34,150 bases of DNA from an uncultured Pelagibacteraceae bacterium. Lineage in GTDB: Bacteria > Pseudomonadota > Alphaproteobacteria > Pelagibacterales > Pelagibacteraceae. Numbering within the stretch: position 1 is the first letter of the stretch; each line of letters opens with the position of its first letter. Below, one piece after another: positions 8,333 to 17,735 of the stretch. The DNA lies in the NCBI GenBank assembly GCA_902632515.1, contig CACPDA010000009.1:1-34150 (forward strand), written 5' to 3'. The notes beneath the pieces were generated by a model, which had not been told where the DNA came from, made no database searches, and was given only the letters and a program-made list of their open reading frames with translations. Both the position numbers and the translations under genes were made by a program.

Positions 8333-9591
8333 TGTCAGATATTGAGATAAAAGTACCGAACATAGGAGATTTTAAAGATGTAGAAGTGATAGAAGTTTTA
8401 GTATCAGAAGGACAAATACTAAAAAAAAACGATCCTTTAATCACAATAGAGAGTGATAAATCAAGCGTAGAAATTCCATCAAATTCAGATGGTAGAGTTA
8501 AAACGTTAAAAATAAAAGTAGGAGATAAAGTTTCAGAAGGTGATTTAATATTAATTTTAGAAAGTAAATCAGAAATTCAGAAAAAGGTTGAAAAAAAAAC
8601 AGTAATTGGAAAAGAGCTTAAAAAAACCCAGATTGTAAAACCTGAAGTTTATGAAACTTCAACTAGTCAAAATAGGGATAAAGGTATTTCATCAGCAAGT
8701 CCAAAAGTTCGAAAATTTGCAAGAGAGCTTGGGGTGAATATCAATCAAGTTATTGGTAGCCAACGAAAGGGTAGAGTTATTGAGAGTGATATTAAGTTAT
8801 TTGTAGCGTCGAAATCAAAAAATACAGCAAGTAATGAAACTAAAGATAATAAAAAGATAAGACAGGAATATTCTCATTCTGAATTTGGAGAAATTGAAAT
8901 CAAAGATATTCCAAGAGTAAAAAAATTATCATCCAAATATTTAATGAATTCATGGACTAACATACCTCATGTAACTAATCATGATGAGGCAGACATTACA
9001 GAGCTTGAAGAATTTAGAAAATCATTAACTGATATGTATACGGGTGAAAAGAAAAAAATCACACCCTTAGCATTTATTGTTAAAGCTTTATCAGCATCAT
9101 TAAAAAAGTTTCCAAATTTTAATAGTTCTATTGATGAAATAGAAGAAGGAAAAATGACTATCAAAAAATATTTTCATATTGGTATAGCTGTAGATACCCC
9201 ACATGGTTTAATGGTTCCAAAACTTAGAAATGCAGACAATAAAAATATTAATTTAATAAGTTCTGAGCTTAAAAAATTAAGTGATGAATGTAGAAATCTT
9301 AAAATTGATAAAAAAGAATTATTCGGTGGATCTATGACAATAACAAGTTTAGGTGGAATTGGTGGCTCGTTTTTCACACCGATTATAAATTTTCCAGAGG
9401 TTGCAATTTTAGGTGTTGGTAAATCTGAAAAAAAACAAGTTTTTCTTAATGGTAAATTTGTAACAAGAACAATGTTGCCTTTATCATTATCTTATGATCA
9501 TAGAATTATTGATGGTGCAGAAGCAGCCCGTTTTAATAATGATATAAAAGAAAACTTGGGTAAAAACTTTGCATATAAATTAGCGGTTTAA
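8332..9591 (+). CDS. aceF: Pyruvate dehydrogenase E2, dihydrolipoyllysine acetyltransferase
   Basis: Core of the pyruvate dehydrogenase complex, moving the acetyl group from lipoamide to CoA. The 419 residues comprise one lipoyl domain (1-77, K43 in ESDKSSVEIPS), a flexible linker, a peripheral-subunit-binding domain (about 122-158: SPKVRKFARELG ... GRVIESDI) and the catalytic acyltransferase domain ending with SYDHRIIDGAEAARF, with active-site His390 and Asp394. Its lipoyl domain is very similar to the one fused to AceE, for example sharing ESDKSSVEIPS. With only one lipoyl domain it is shorter than the three-lipoyl E. coli E2. It is translationally coupled to aceE by a 1-nt overlap. Confidence 0.95.
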   Translation: MSDIEIKVPNIGDFKDVEVIEVLVSEGQILKKNDPLITIESDKSSVEIPSNSDGRVKTLKIKVGDKVSEGDLILILESKSEIQKKVEKKTVIGKELKKTQIVKPEVYETSTSQNRDKGISSASPKVRKFARELGVNINQVIGSQRKGRVIESDIKLFVASKSKNTASNETKDNKKIRQEYSHSEFGEIEIKDIPRVKKLSSKYLMNSWTNIPHVTNHDEADITELEEFRKSLTDMYTGEKKKITPLAFIVKALSASLKKFPNFNSSIDEIEEGKMTIKKYFHIGIAVDTPHGLMVPKLRNADNKNINLISSELKKLSDECRNLKIDKKELFGGSMTITSLGGIGGSFFTPIINFPEVAILGVGKSEKKQVFLNGKFVTRTMLPLSLSYDHRIIDGAEAARFNNDIKENLGKNFAYKLAV

Positions 9592-9596
9592 GAAGT

Positions 9597-10487
9597 ATGT
9601 CAAAAACTGTTTCATTATTAAGCGCTTTATTGTGTACATTTATTTGGGGAACCACTTTTATCGCACAAGATACGGGCATGGATGATATAGGTCCATTCAC
9701 TTTTAATGCTGTAAGATTTTTTGTGGGATTTTTAGCAATCATTCCTCTTGCTTTCTTATTCGAATTTAAAAAATTTGAGTCGGAGTTTAAATTAGATTTA
9801 AAAACATTTGTTATACTCTCTTTTTTAATAGGTTTATCACTTTTTTTAGGTTCTGCATTACAACAGGTTGCTCTTCTATACACAGATGTAGCAAACGCAG
9901 CATTTTTTACAATTTTCTATGTTCCAATGGTACCAATAATAATTTTCATTTTTAAAAAAAAAACAATTCATTGGAGCGTTTGGCCTTCTGTTGTTCTATG
10001 TCTAATTGGCGGATATCTTCTTACAAATTTTCACGACGCAACAGTAAGGCTTGGGGATACCCTTGTTATTTTAGGTGCTTTGTTCTGGAGTACACATATC
10101 ATTTTTACTGGAATAATAGTCACCAAATATAATTTACCTTTAACCTTAGGTGCAATTCAAACTTTATTGGTAGCTTTATTTTCTTTTGTGATCGGATTAA
10201 TTTATGAAGAATTTATAATTGAAAATATTTTAAATGAAATAGTTTCAATTTTATATGCAGGAATACTCTCAGGTGGATTTGCCTTTGTTTTACAAATTTA
10301 TGCTCAAAAGAATATAACACCAGCTCCAGCAGCAATAATTTTTTCATTGGAGGGAGTTTTTGCAACTATTTCTGCTTGGTTTTTGTTAAATCAAATATTA
10401 GGTATTAATAATTTATTAGGATGTTTTTTCATATTATGTGGTGTTTTGTTATCTCAATTACTACCTTTGACAAAAAGATCGTTTTAA
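9597..10487 (+). CDS. EamA-family (DMT superfamily) permease
   Basis: A 296-residue hydrophobic inner-membrane protein with two EamA repeats and about ten predicted helices. The opening LLSALLCTFIWGTTFIAQ is the family hallmark (xWGxxF), and the second repeat contains ILGALFWSTHIIFTG and a late conserved region AAIIFSLEGVFA typical of DMT exporters. The start lies 5 nt after the aceF stop, so it is probably cotranscribed with aceEF. The substrate of such transporters, often an amino acid or other metabolite, cannot be predicted. Its stop interlocks with that of convergent uppP over four bases. Confidence 0.9.
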   Translation: MSKTVSLLSALLCTFIWGTTFIAQDTGMDDIGPFTFNAVRFFVGFLAIIPLAFLFEFKKFESEFKLDLKTFVILSFLIGLSLFLGSALQQVALLYTDVANAAFFTIFYVPMVPIIIFIFKKKTIHWSVWPSVVLCLIGGYLLTNFHDATVRLGDTLVILGALFWSTHIIFTGIIVTKYNLPLTLGAIQTLLVALFSFVIGLIYEEFIIENILNEIVSILYAGILSGGFAFVLQIYAQKNITPAPAAIIFSLEGVFATISAWFLLNQILGINNLLGCFFILCGVLLSQLLPLTKRSF

Positions 10488-11251
10488 AAATAAATTATAG
10501 TTAGTAAAATTAGTGCAATTATTAACCTATAAACTACAAAGATATTTAAAGAAAATTTATTTAGATAATTTAAAAAAAACTTTACTGTTGTATAGGAAAA
10601 AAGAAAAGATAAAACTACAGCAATAATTATTAATATATTTATCTCTAAAGTCTCATTTTTTAAATTTTTTAATCCAAGAAAACTTGCTCCCACTAGGGCG
10701 GGAATAGAAAGTAAAAATGAAATTTTACCTGAGTCTACCCTATTGAATTTTAAAAATCTTGCAGCTGTCATGGTAATTCCTGCTCTACTGACACCTGGTA
10801 TTAATGCAAGTATTTGAAATAAACCAATAAATATAATAGATTTTACATTTAGATTAGATGAAATATTTTGATCAATTTTTCTCTGATCAGCAAAGTATAG
10901 AATTATACCAAAAAATAATGTTGTCCATGCTATAACTTTAATATTTCTCAAAAGATGGATTAATCCAGTCGAATGTAGTATGTATCCAAAAACCATAAGT
11001 GGTATAGAGCCAATTATGATTAATTTTAATAATTTTTGATTATTTTTTAGATTAAATAAATCTTTCCTAAAAAAAAATATTATAGCCAACAAAGAACCTA
11101 AATGTAAACTTATATCAATTAATAGTGAGCTTGCTTTTAGATCATAGAGGCTAGAAACTATAATTAAATGAGCTGATGAACTTATCGGCAAAAATTCAGA
11201 TATTCCTTGAATCGCTGATAGAATTAAAATTTCTATAAAATCTCTGAACAT
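10484..11251 (-). CDS. uppP: Undecaprenyl-diphosphatase UppP/BacA
   Basis: Integral membrane phosphatase that regenerates undecaprenyl phosphate, the carrier for peptidoglycan and other glycans. The 255 residues contain both family signatures: GISEFLPISSSAHLII near the N-terminus, with the essential Glu and the SSSAH segment, and PGVSRAGITMTAARFL near residues 155-170 with the catalytic Arg. Several hydrophobic helices fill the remainder, and the length is normal. The gene is convergent with the EamA permease and divergent from gltD, with which it shares a 183-bp promoter region. No Shine-Dalgarno motif is seen before the ATG. Confidence 0.95.
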   Translation of the reverse strand: MFRDFIEILILSAIQGISEFLPISSSAHLIIVSSLYDLKASSLLIDISLHLGSLLAIIFFFRKDLFNLKNNQKLLKLIIIGSIPLMVFGYILHSTGLIHLLRNIKVIAWTTLFFGIILYFADQRKIDQNISSNLNVKSIIFIGLFQILALIPGVSRAGITMTAARFLKFNRVDSGKISFLLSIPALVGASFLGLKNLKNETLEINILIIIAVVLSFLFSYTTVKFFLNYLNKFSLNIFVVYRLIIALILLTIIYF

Positions 11252-11357
11252 ATAAGTGTCGTAACTTAAAAAATATCCTTTTAAAACAATTCGATTTAAT
11301 CATATTAGGTATGCAAAAATTAAAATTTCTATATTTTAAGCTAATTTTGACTAAATA

Positions 11358-11378
11358 TAGGTCATATATATTGACCTA
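11358..11378. promoter_or_regulatory. Perfect inverted repeat over the gltD -35 region (candidate operator)
   Basis: TAGGTCA (11358-11364), a 7-nt all-A/T spacer, and TGACCTA (11372-11378) form a perfect dyad; one more flanking base pair allows near-complete 10-bp arms. The right arm overlaps the predicted -35 hexamer of gltD, the position expected for a repressor site. The regulator is unknown. Confidence 0.5.
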
Positions 11379-11398
11379 AATATTTCTTTTACTATAAA
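11371..11398 (+). promoter_or_regulatory. Predicted sigma70-type promoter of gltDB
   Basis: TTGACC at 11371-11376 and TATAAA at 11393-11398 are separated by 16 nt. The -10 box ends 36 nt before the gltD ATG. It is the best promoter match in the uppP-gltD divergent gap. Confidence 0.55.
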
Positions 11399-11434
11399 AA
11401 ACAATGTATATTTTGCCCTGATTTTAAAAAATAT

Positions 11435-12874
11435 ATGACTGATAAAATGTTAAAATTTGTAAAAATAGGTCAACAAACTCCACCTAAAAGAGAAGTGGCC
11501 AACAGAAAAGAAGACTTTAATGAAATTTATGATGATTTTATTAAAAAAAAAGCTGAAGAGCAATCAAGCAGATGTTCTCAGTGTGGAGTTCCATTTTGTC
11601 AAGTCCACTGTCCTCTTAGCAACAATATCCCGGATTGGCTAAAATTAACAGCAGAGGGAAGATTGCAAGAAGCCTACGAATTATCTCAAAGTACAAACAA
11701 TATGCCCGAAGTCTGTGGAAGAATATGTCCACAAGATCGTCTTTGTGAAGGAAATTGTGTTATTGAACAGTCTGGGCATGGCACAGTTACCATTGGATCG
11801 ATGGAAAAATACATAACAGATAATGCGTGGGAACAAGGTTGGGTTAAACCAATTGAGGTAAAATATGAAAAAGATCAAAGCGTCGGTATCATAGGGGCAG
11901 GACCAGCAGGATTAGCAGCAGCTGAACAATTAAGAAAGAATGGATATAAAATAACTGTTTATGACCGTTATGATCGTGCTGGAGGTTTATTAATTTATGG
12001 TATTCCAAATTTTAAATTAGAAAAACATGTAGTCGAAAGACGAACCAAGCTTCTTAATGAGGGTGGTATTGAATTTGTTCAAAACTTCGAAGTTGGTAAA
12101 GATGCTGACTTAGAACAATTAAGAAAAAAGCATGATGCAATTTTGATTGCAACAGGAGTATATAAGCCAAGAGAAATTAATTTACCAGGAAATGATTTAG
12201 AAAATATTTTTCCAGCCATGGAATTTCTAACAGCATCAAATAAAAAAGGATTAGGAGATAAAGTAGAACTATTTGATAAAGGAATTTTAAATGCTGAAGG
12301 AAAAAATGTTGTTGTTATTGGAGGCGGTGATACTGCGATGGATTGTGTTAGAACCTCGGTAAGACAAAAAGCTAAATCAGTTAAATGTCTTTACAGAAGA
12401 GACAAAGAAAATATGCCAGGTTCTGCAAGAGAGGTTGCAAACGCTGAGGAAGAAGGTGTAGAATTTGTTTGGTTATCAAGTCCAAAAGAATTTAAAGGCA
12501 TAAATAAAATAGAAAAATTAGTTGTAGATCAAATCCAATTAGGTGAACCAGATGATTCAGGTAGACGAAGACCTCAAGTGAAAGAGGGTTCCGAATTTGA
12601 AATCAAGGCTGACATGGTCATTAAGGCTCTTGGATTTGATCCTGAAGACTTGCCATATTTGTTCGACTCAAAAGAATTACAAGTAACAAAATGGGGAACT
12701 TTAAAAACTAATTTTGATACCATGGAAACAAATTTAAAAGGTGTGTTTGCTGCGGGAGATATAGTTAGAGGTGCATCACTTGTTGTTTGGGCTATAAAAG
12801 ATGGCAGAGATGCTGCAGAAGCTATGAAAACTTATTTAGAAAGCAATGAACAGAAAAAAATAAAAGTAGCTTAA
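11435..12874 (+). CDS. gltD: Glutamate synthase (NADPH) small subunit
   Basis: Supplies electrons from NADPH to GltB for glutamate synthesis from glutamine and 2-oxoglutarate. The 479 residues show the N-terminal Fe-S region with cysteines C47, C50, C55, C59 and C94, C98, C104, C108, then an FAD site GAGPAG (154-159), the NADPH-binding VVIGGGDTAMDC near 290-300, and the C-terminal GVFAAGDIVRGASLVVWAI that contacts FAD. It precedes gltB, the reverse of the E. coli gltBD order, and its stop overlaps the gltB ATG by 1 nt (TAATG). Upstream lies a good promoter overlapped by a dyad. No Shine-Dalgarno sequence is seen. Confidence 0.96.
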   Translation: MTDKMLKFVKIGQQTPPKREVANRKEDFNEIYDDFIKKKAEEQSSRCSQCGVPFCQVHCPLSNNIPDWLKLTAEGRLQEAYELSQSTNNMPEVCGRICPQDRLCEGNCVIEQSGHGTVTIGSMEKYITDNAWEQGWVKPIEVKYEKDQSVGIIGAGPAGLAAAEQLRKNGYKITVYDRYDRAGGLLIYGIPNFKLEKHVVERRTKLLNEGGIEFVQNFEVGKDADLEQLRKKHDAILIATGVYKPREINLPGNDLENIFPAMEFLTASNKKGLGDKVELFDKGILNAEGKNVVVIGGGDTAMDCVRTSVRQKAKSVKCLYRRDKENMPGSAREVANAEEEGVEFVWLSSPKEFKGINKIEKLVVDQIQLGEPDDSGRRRPQVKEGSEFEIKADMVIKALGFDPEDLPYLFDSKELQVTKWGTLKTNFDTMETNLKGVFAAGDIVRGASLVVWAIKDGRDAAEAMKTYLESNEQKKIKVA

Positions 12875-15800
12875 TGGATAATTATAAAAAAAATCTTAAA
12901 CTTTTGACTGAAAACAATGTTTATTCAAAAGACATGGAACATGACGCTTGTGGAGTAGGCGTAATTGCTTCAACAGAAGGAAAAAAATCTCGAAGAATTG
13001 TTGAATATGGTATCGAGGCTTTAAAAGCAGTCTGGCATAGAGGAGCTGTTGATGCTGATGGAAAAACAGGTGATGGAGCAGGCATACATGTTGAAATTCC
13101 AAAAGATTTTTTTATAGAAAAAATCGAAGTGACAGGGCATGACTATGATAATTCAGAAATTTGTGTTGGTATGATTTTTCTACCAAGAAATGACTATTCT
13201 TCTCAAGAAAGTTGTAAAACTATCGTAGAAAGTGAGTTGACTAAAAATGATTTTAGCATTTATGGTTGGAGACAAGTTCCTGTAAATCCTAAAATTTTAG
13301 GTGAAAAGGCATTTCAGACTATGCCGGAAATTATTCAAGTATTATTTAAGCCAAATGATTCAAATTTAATAGATAAAAATTTAGAAAGAAAAATTTATGA
13401 AACAAGAAAAAAAATTGAAAATAAAGCATTTGAGCTATCATTAAATAATTTTTATATTTGCTCAATTAGTTCAAAATCAATTATTTATAAAGGACTGTAT
13501 CTAGCTGAGGCGATATCAGATTTTTATTTAGATTTAAAAGATAAAAGATTTATTTCACGATATGCAATATTTCATCAAAGATTTTCAACTAATACAGCCC
13601 CCAGTTGGAGTTTAGCCCAACCATTTAGAGCTATTGCTCATAATGGAGAAATTAATACTTATAAAGGAAATAAAAATTGGATGCGAGTTCATGAGCAAGA
13701 AATGAGTAGCCCACTTTTCGATGATATAGAAAATTTAAAACCTGTTATACAAAAAGGTGTTTCTGACTCTGCAGCATTAGATAATGTTTTTGAATTACTA
13801 AATAAATCAGGTCAGCCCGCACCTTTAGCTAAATTAATGTTAGTACCAGATGCATGGTCAAAAAAAAATAAAACTCTTCCAAAAAATCATCAACAATTGT
13901 TTAATTTTTTAAATAGTACAATGGAACCTTGGGATGGACCAGCTGCTATTGCCGCTACAGATAATGAATGGGTTATTGCTGCAAATGATAGAAATGGACT
14001 TAGACCTCTTAGATATGCTGTCACTAAAGATAAAATGCTTTTTGCAGGATCTGAAACAGGAATGATAGAATTAAATGAAAAAAAGATTTTATCCAAAGGT
14101 AGATTAGGTCCAGGTGAAATTATTGGTGTAAGAATTGAAAAAGGAAAAATCTTTTCAAATAATCAAATAAAAGATTATTTAGCAAAAGAGTTTAAGCATT
14201 TTAACTCTCAAATTATTGATTTAGATGAAAAATTAATTATTGCTAATGAACAAAATAGTTTTGAAGGAGAGAATTTAAGGAGAAGACAATATACTTTTGG
14301 AATAAGTTTAGAGGACTTGGAACTTATTTTACATCCTATGGCCGAGGACGCCAAAGAGGCAACAGGATCTATGGGAGACGATACACCTTTAGCTGTTTTA
14401 TCTGATAGGTATAGGCCACTATATCATTTTTTTAGACAAAATTTTAGTCAAGTTACTAATCCTCCAATAGACTCTTTAAGGGAAAATAAAGTGATGAGCT
14501 TAAAAACAAGATTTGGTAATTTGGGGAATATTTTAGATTTTGATACTTTAACAAAAGAAAATATTTATGTCCTAAACAGTCCGATTTTATCTAATTCACA
14601 ATTTAATAAATTTATCAATTTTTTTGGTAAAAACTCTATAAATATAGATTGTACATTTGCACAAGATGAAAATTTAGCAAGTGCCATTAAAAGAATTCAA
14701 AAAGAGGCAGAAATTGCTGTAAGACAGGGTGTGACACAGCTTATTCTAAGCGATAAAGATCTTTCTGCACAAAAATTACCGATGCCAATGTTATTATGTG
14801 TTGGTGCGATAAATACTTTCTTAATTAAGAAAAAATTGAGAGGTTATGTTTCTATTAATGTTCAGTCAGGAGAAGCTTTAGATACACACTCATTTGCAAC
14901 CATAATAGGAGTTGGGGCTACCACAGTTAATCCATATTTAGCTTTTGACAGTTTATACCAAAGACATGTAAAAAAACTTTTTGGTCAATTTAGCTTTGAT
15001 GAATGCGTTCAAAGATATATTAAATCCGTAAATGCAGGACTTTTAAAGATAATGTCGAAAATGGGAATTTCGGTTTTGAGCTCTTATAGAGGAGGGTGTA
15101 ATTTTGAAACTGTTGGACTTAGTAGAACAGTAGTAGATGATTATTTTCCTGGAGTGACTTCAAAAATATCAGGAATTGGCTTGATTGGTATTGAAAAGAA
15201 AATAAGAGAAATTCATAGAGAAGCATTCGAAAGCACAGAAACTGTATTACCTATTGGGGGTATTTATAGATACAGAAAAAATGGTGAAACTCATCAATAT
15301 CAAGGGAAGCTTATACACCTTTTACAGAGTGCAGTCGGATCAAACTCATATGATGCATACAAAAAATACGCACAAGGCATATATAATTTACCTCCAATTA
15401 ATTTAAGAGATCTAGTAAATTTTAGAAAAAAGAAATTAGGCTCACCAATTGAATTATCACAGGTAGAACCTATTGAAAAAATTTTAAAGAGATTTGGTAG
15501 TGGAAGTATGTCTCATGGAGCATTATCAAAAGAAGCACATGAAACTTTAGCTATAGGAATGAATAGAATTAAAGGAGCATCTTGTAGTGGTGAAGGTGGT
15601 GAAGATGAAAAAAGATTTAAAGTTTTGAATGATGGAGATAGTGCAAATTCAAGAGTGAAACAGATCGCCTCAGCAAGATTTGGGGTAACAGTAAATTATT
15701 TAAATAATTGTAATGAAATAGAAATAAAGATTGCACAAGGAGCAAAGCCTGGTGAAGGTGGGCAATTACCCGGATTTAAAGTTACAAATGAAATAGCTCG

Positions 15801-17379
15801 ATTAAGACATTCAACTCCTGGAGTTACCTTAATTTCTCCTCCACCTCATCATGATATTTATTCCATTGAGGATCTGGCTCAATTAATTTATGACTTAAAG
15901 CAAATAAATCCAAAAGCTAGAATTGGAGTGAAATTAGTTGCCTCATCAGGTGTAGGAACGATTGCTGCAGGAGTAGCAAAAGCAAAGGCAGACATAATTC
16001 TGATCTCAGGTCATAATGGTGGAACTGGAGCTACTCCACAAACGAGTGTAAAGTATGTTGGTATACCCTGGGAAATGGGTTTAACAGAAGCAAATCAAGT
16101 TCTTACTTTAAATAATTTAAGACATAAAGTTACTTTAAGAACGGATGGTGGTATTAAAACTGGTAGGGATGTTGTTATTGCCGCCATGATGGGAGCTGAA
16201 GAATACGGGGTTGCCACAACTGCTTTAGTTGCAATGGGATGTATTATGGTAAGACAATGCCATTCAAATACCTGTCCAGTTGGTGTTTGTACTCAAGATG
16301 AAAAATTACGGGAAAAATTTTCTGGCTCACCAGAGAAAGTAGTAAATTTATTTACTTTTATTGCCTCTGAAGTTAGAGAAATTTTAGCTGAGCTAGGTTT
16401 TAAATCATTAAATGATATTATTGGAAGAACAGACTTATTAATGCAAGTAAATAAAGCTTCATCTAATTTAGATGATTTAGATCTGAGTCCTTTATTTGTT
16501 CAAGCTGACCCAGGTAATAATAAAAGGTATTGTGAGTCTCAAGAGATAAATGAAGTTCCTAAAACTTTAGATCAAGAAATTTGGCCTGAGATAGAAAAAT
16601 TATTAGATAATTCAGAAAAAATTGAAAAAGAATTTATTATTAAGAATACTAATAGAGCGGTTGGTACAAGAATTTCTCACTATCTTTATAAAAAGTATGG
16701 CAATGAAAAATTAGATGTTAACTTTCTGACTTTAAACTTTAAAGGTTCTGCAGGACAATCTTTTGGAGCTTTTTCAACAAAGGGATTAAAATTAAATTTA
16801 AAAGGAGATGCAAATGATTATGTTGGTAAAGGCTTATCAGGAGCAACAATTGTAATTAAGATACCAGATGAAAGTAATTTAATATCATTTGAAAATACGA
16901 TTATCGGAAATACCGTTCTTTACGGAGCTACATCTGGTAAACTTTTTGCTGCAGGACAAGCTGGTGATCGATTTGCAGTTAGAAATTCTGGCGCTATAAC
17001 AGTTGTTGAAGGATGTGATTCTAATGGTTGTGAATATATGACTGGAGGAACAGCCGTAATCCTTGGAGCAGTTGGAGATAATTTTGCAGCTGGTATGACA
17101 GGAGGGATGGCATTTATTTATGATATTTCTGAAGATTTTGAAAAAAAAGTAAATCCAGAGTCAGTTGTTTGGCAAGATGTTGAAACTGATTATTGGAAAA
17201 ATTATTTAAAAACATTAGTTTTAGAGCATTTTAAAGAAACAAATTCAGAATTATCTAAAAAGATTATAGATAATTTTGATAATGAAGTTAAAAATTTTAT
17301 TCAAGTTTGTCCAAAAGAAATGATAAACAAACTTGATCATCCACTTACATCAAATCCGAAAATAAAAGAAGTTAGTTAA
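12874..17379 (+). CDS. gltB: Glutamate synthase large subunit
   Basis: Catalytic subunit of GOGAT; with glutamine synthetase it is the main ammonium-assimilation route. The 1501 residues match the normal length. Order: glutaminase domain with nucleophile Cys26 in EHDACGVGVIAS (a short propeptide before Cys is expected to be removed), central domain, FMN-binding synthase domain (GRFGSGSM-like KRFGSGSMSHGALS, GAKPGEGGQLPG, SGHNGGTGATPQTS), the 3Fe-4S cysteines in MVRQCHSNTCPVGVC, and the C-terminal beta-helix of G-rich repeats (GNTVLYGATSGKLFAAGQAGDRFAVRNSG, given here in part as the start GNTVLYGATSG). It is coupled to gltD. A hydrolase pseudogene runs convergently into its last eight bases. 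Confidence 0.97.
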   Translation: MDNYKKNLKLLTENNVYSKDMEHDACGVGVIASTEGKKSRRIVEYGIEALKAVWHRGAVDADGKTGDGAGIHVEIPKDFFIEKIEVTGHDYDNSEICVGMIFLPRNDYSSQESCKTIVESELTKNDFSIYGWRQVPVNPKILGEKAFQTMPEIIQVLFKPNDSNLIDKNLERKIYETRKKIENKAFELSLNNFYICSISSKSIIYKGLYLAEAISDFYLDLKDKRFISRYAIFHQRFSTNTAPSWSLAQPFRAIAHNGEINTYKGNKNWMRVHEQEMSSPLFDDIENLKPVIQKGVSDSAALDNVFELLNKSGQPAPLAKLMLVPDAWSKKNKTLPKNHQQLFNFLNSTMEPWDGPAAIAATDNEWVIAANDRNGLRPLRYAVTKDKMLFAGSETGMIELNEKKILSKGRLGPGEIIGVRIEKGKIFSNNQIKDYLAKEFKHFNSQIIDLDEKLIIANEQNSFEGENLRRRQYTFGISLEDLELILHPMAEDAKEATGSMGDDTPLAVLSDRYRPLYHFFRQNFSQVTNPPIDSLRENKVMSLKTRFGNLGNILDFDTLTKENIYVLNSPILSNSQFNKFINFFGKNSINIDCTFAQDENLASAIKRIQKEAEIAVRQGVTQLILSDKDLSAQKLPMPMLLCVGAINTFLIKKKLRGYVSINVQSGEALDTHSFATIIGVGATTVNPYLAFDSLYQRHVKKLFGQFSFDECVQRYIKSVNAGLLKIMSKMGISVLSSYRGGCNFETVGLSRTVVDDYFPGVTSKISGIGLIGIEKKIREIHREAFESTETVLPIGGIYRYRKNGETHQYQGKLIHLLQSAVGSNSYDAYKKYAQGIYNLPPINLRDLVNFRKKKLGSPIELSQVEPIEKILKRFGSGSMSHGALSKEAHETLAIGMNRIKGASCSGEGGEDEKRFKVLNDGDSANSRVKQIASARFGVTVNYLNNCNEIEIKIAQGAKPGEGGQLPGFKVTNEIARLRHSTPGVTLISPPPHHDIYSIEDLAQLIYDLKQINPKARIGVKLVASSGVGTIAAGVAKAKADIILISGHNGGTGATPQTSVKYVGIPWEMGLTEANQVLTLNNLRHKVTLRTDGGIKTGRDVVIAAMMGAEEYGVATTALVAMGCIMVRQCHSNTCPVGVCTQDEKLREKFSGSPEKVVNLFTFIASEVREILAELGFKSLNDIIGRTDLLMQVNKASSNLDDLDLSPLFVQADPGNNKRYCESQEINEVPKTLDQEIWPEIEKLLDNSEKIEKEFIIKNTNRAVGTRISHYLYKKYGNEKLDVNFLTLNFKGSAGQSFGAFSTKGLKLNLKGDANDYVGKGLSGATIVIKIPDESNLISFENTIIGNTVLYGATSGKLFAAGQAGDRFAVRNSGAITVVEGCDSNGCEYMTGGTAVILGAVGDNFAAGMTGGMAFIYDISEDFEKKVNPESVVWQDVETDYWKNYLKTLVLEHFKETNSELSKKIIDNFDNEVKNFIQVCPKEMINKLDHPLTSNPKIKEVS

Positions 17380-17690
17380 CAATTAAATCAAGTTCTTTTT
17401 TTAAAATTCTTAACCATTTTTGTGAAGATAGGCTATGATCACCATTTTTAATAATCACTAATTTTTTTTTATTAGTTTTAAATATTTTTAATACTTTTTT
17501 TGAATAAATGCTTGGCACTGAATTATCTTTGCTTCCGTGTATCATAACAACTTTAAAATTTTGACTTATTTTTTTGGATAGAACTCTATTTTTTTTTCCA
17601 TCCTTTATTAGCTGATATGTAATAGGATACTCGTAGTCTCCATGTTTTAAATTGATTATTCCATTTTTTTTTTATTTTCTAAATTATTTG
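17372..17690 (-). pseudogene. Decayed alpha/beta-hydrolase gene (C-terminal fragment)
   Basis: This 356-bp gap between gltB and dnaA holds no intact gene. On the minus strand an open frame from 17671 to a stop at 17372 encodes about 99 residues without any usable start before mid-frame. It includes HGDYEYPITYQLIKDG, then VVMIHGSKDNSVP (strand plus catalytic-acid region) and IIKNGDHSLSS (catalytic His). This order matches the C-terminus of the ABHD10-like alpha/beta-hydrolase family. The nucleophile elbow and the first ~170 residues are missing, an in-frame TAA sits at a run of ten A/T bases (17664-17673), and a shifted frame beyond it still looks family-like for a few codons. It was therefore probably frameshifted and truncated. 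The remnant overlaps the gltB end by 8 nt, and the dnaA promoter must lie within or beside it. Confidence 0.8.
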
Positions 17691-17735
17691 TTGCAAAAAT
17701 TTTATTATAGCTCTAACTGAAGTTTCTCCTAAATT

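Noticed and set aside
11311..11379. A 22-codon frame in the uppP-gltD gap
   Set aside because: No start signal, low complexity, and it runs across the predicted gltD promoter and dyad.
17380..17735. oriC with DnaA boxes next to dnaA
   Set aside because: By eye no TTATCCACA-type cluster was noticed; the region is explained by a hydrolase relic.
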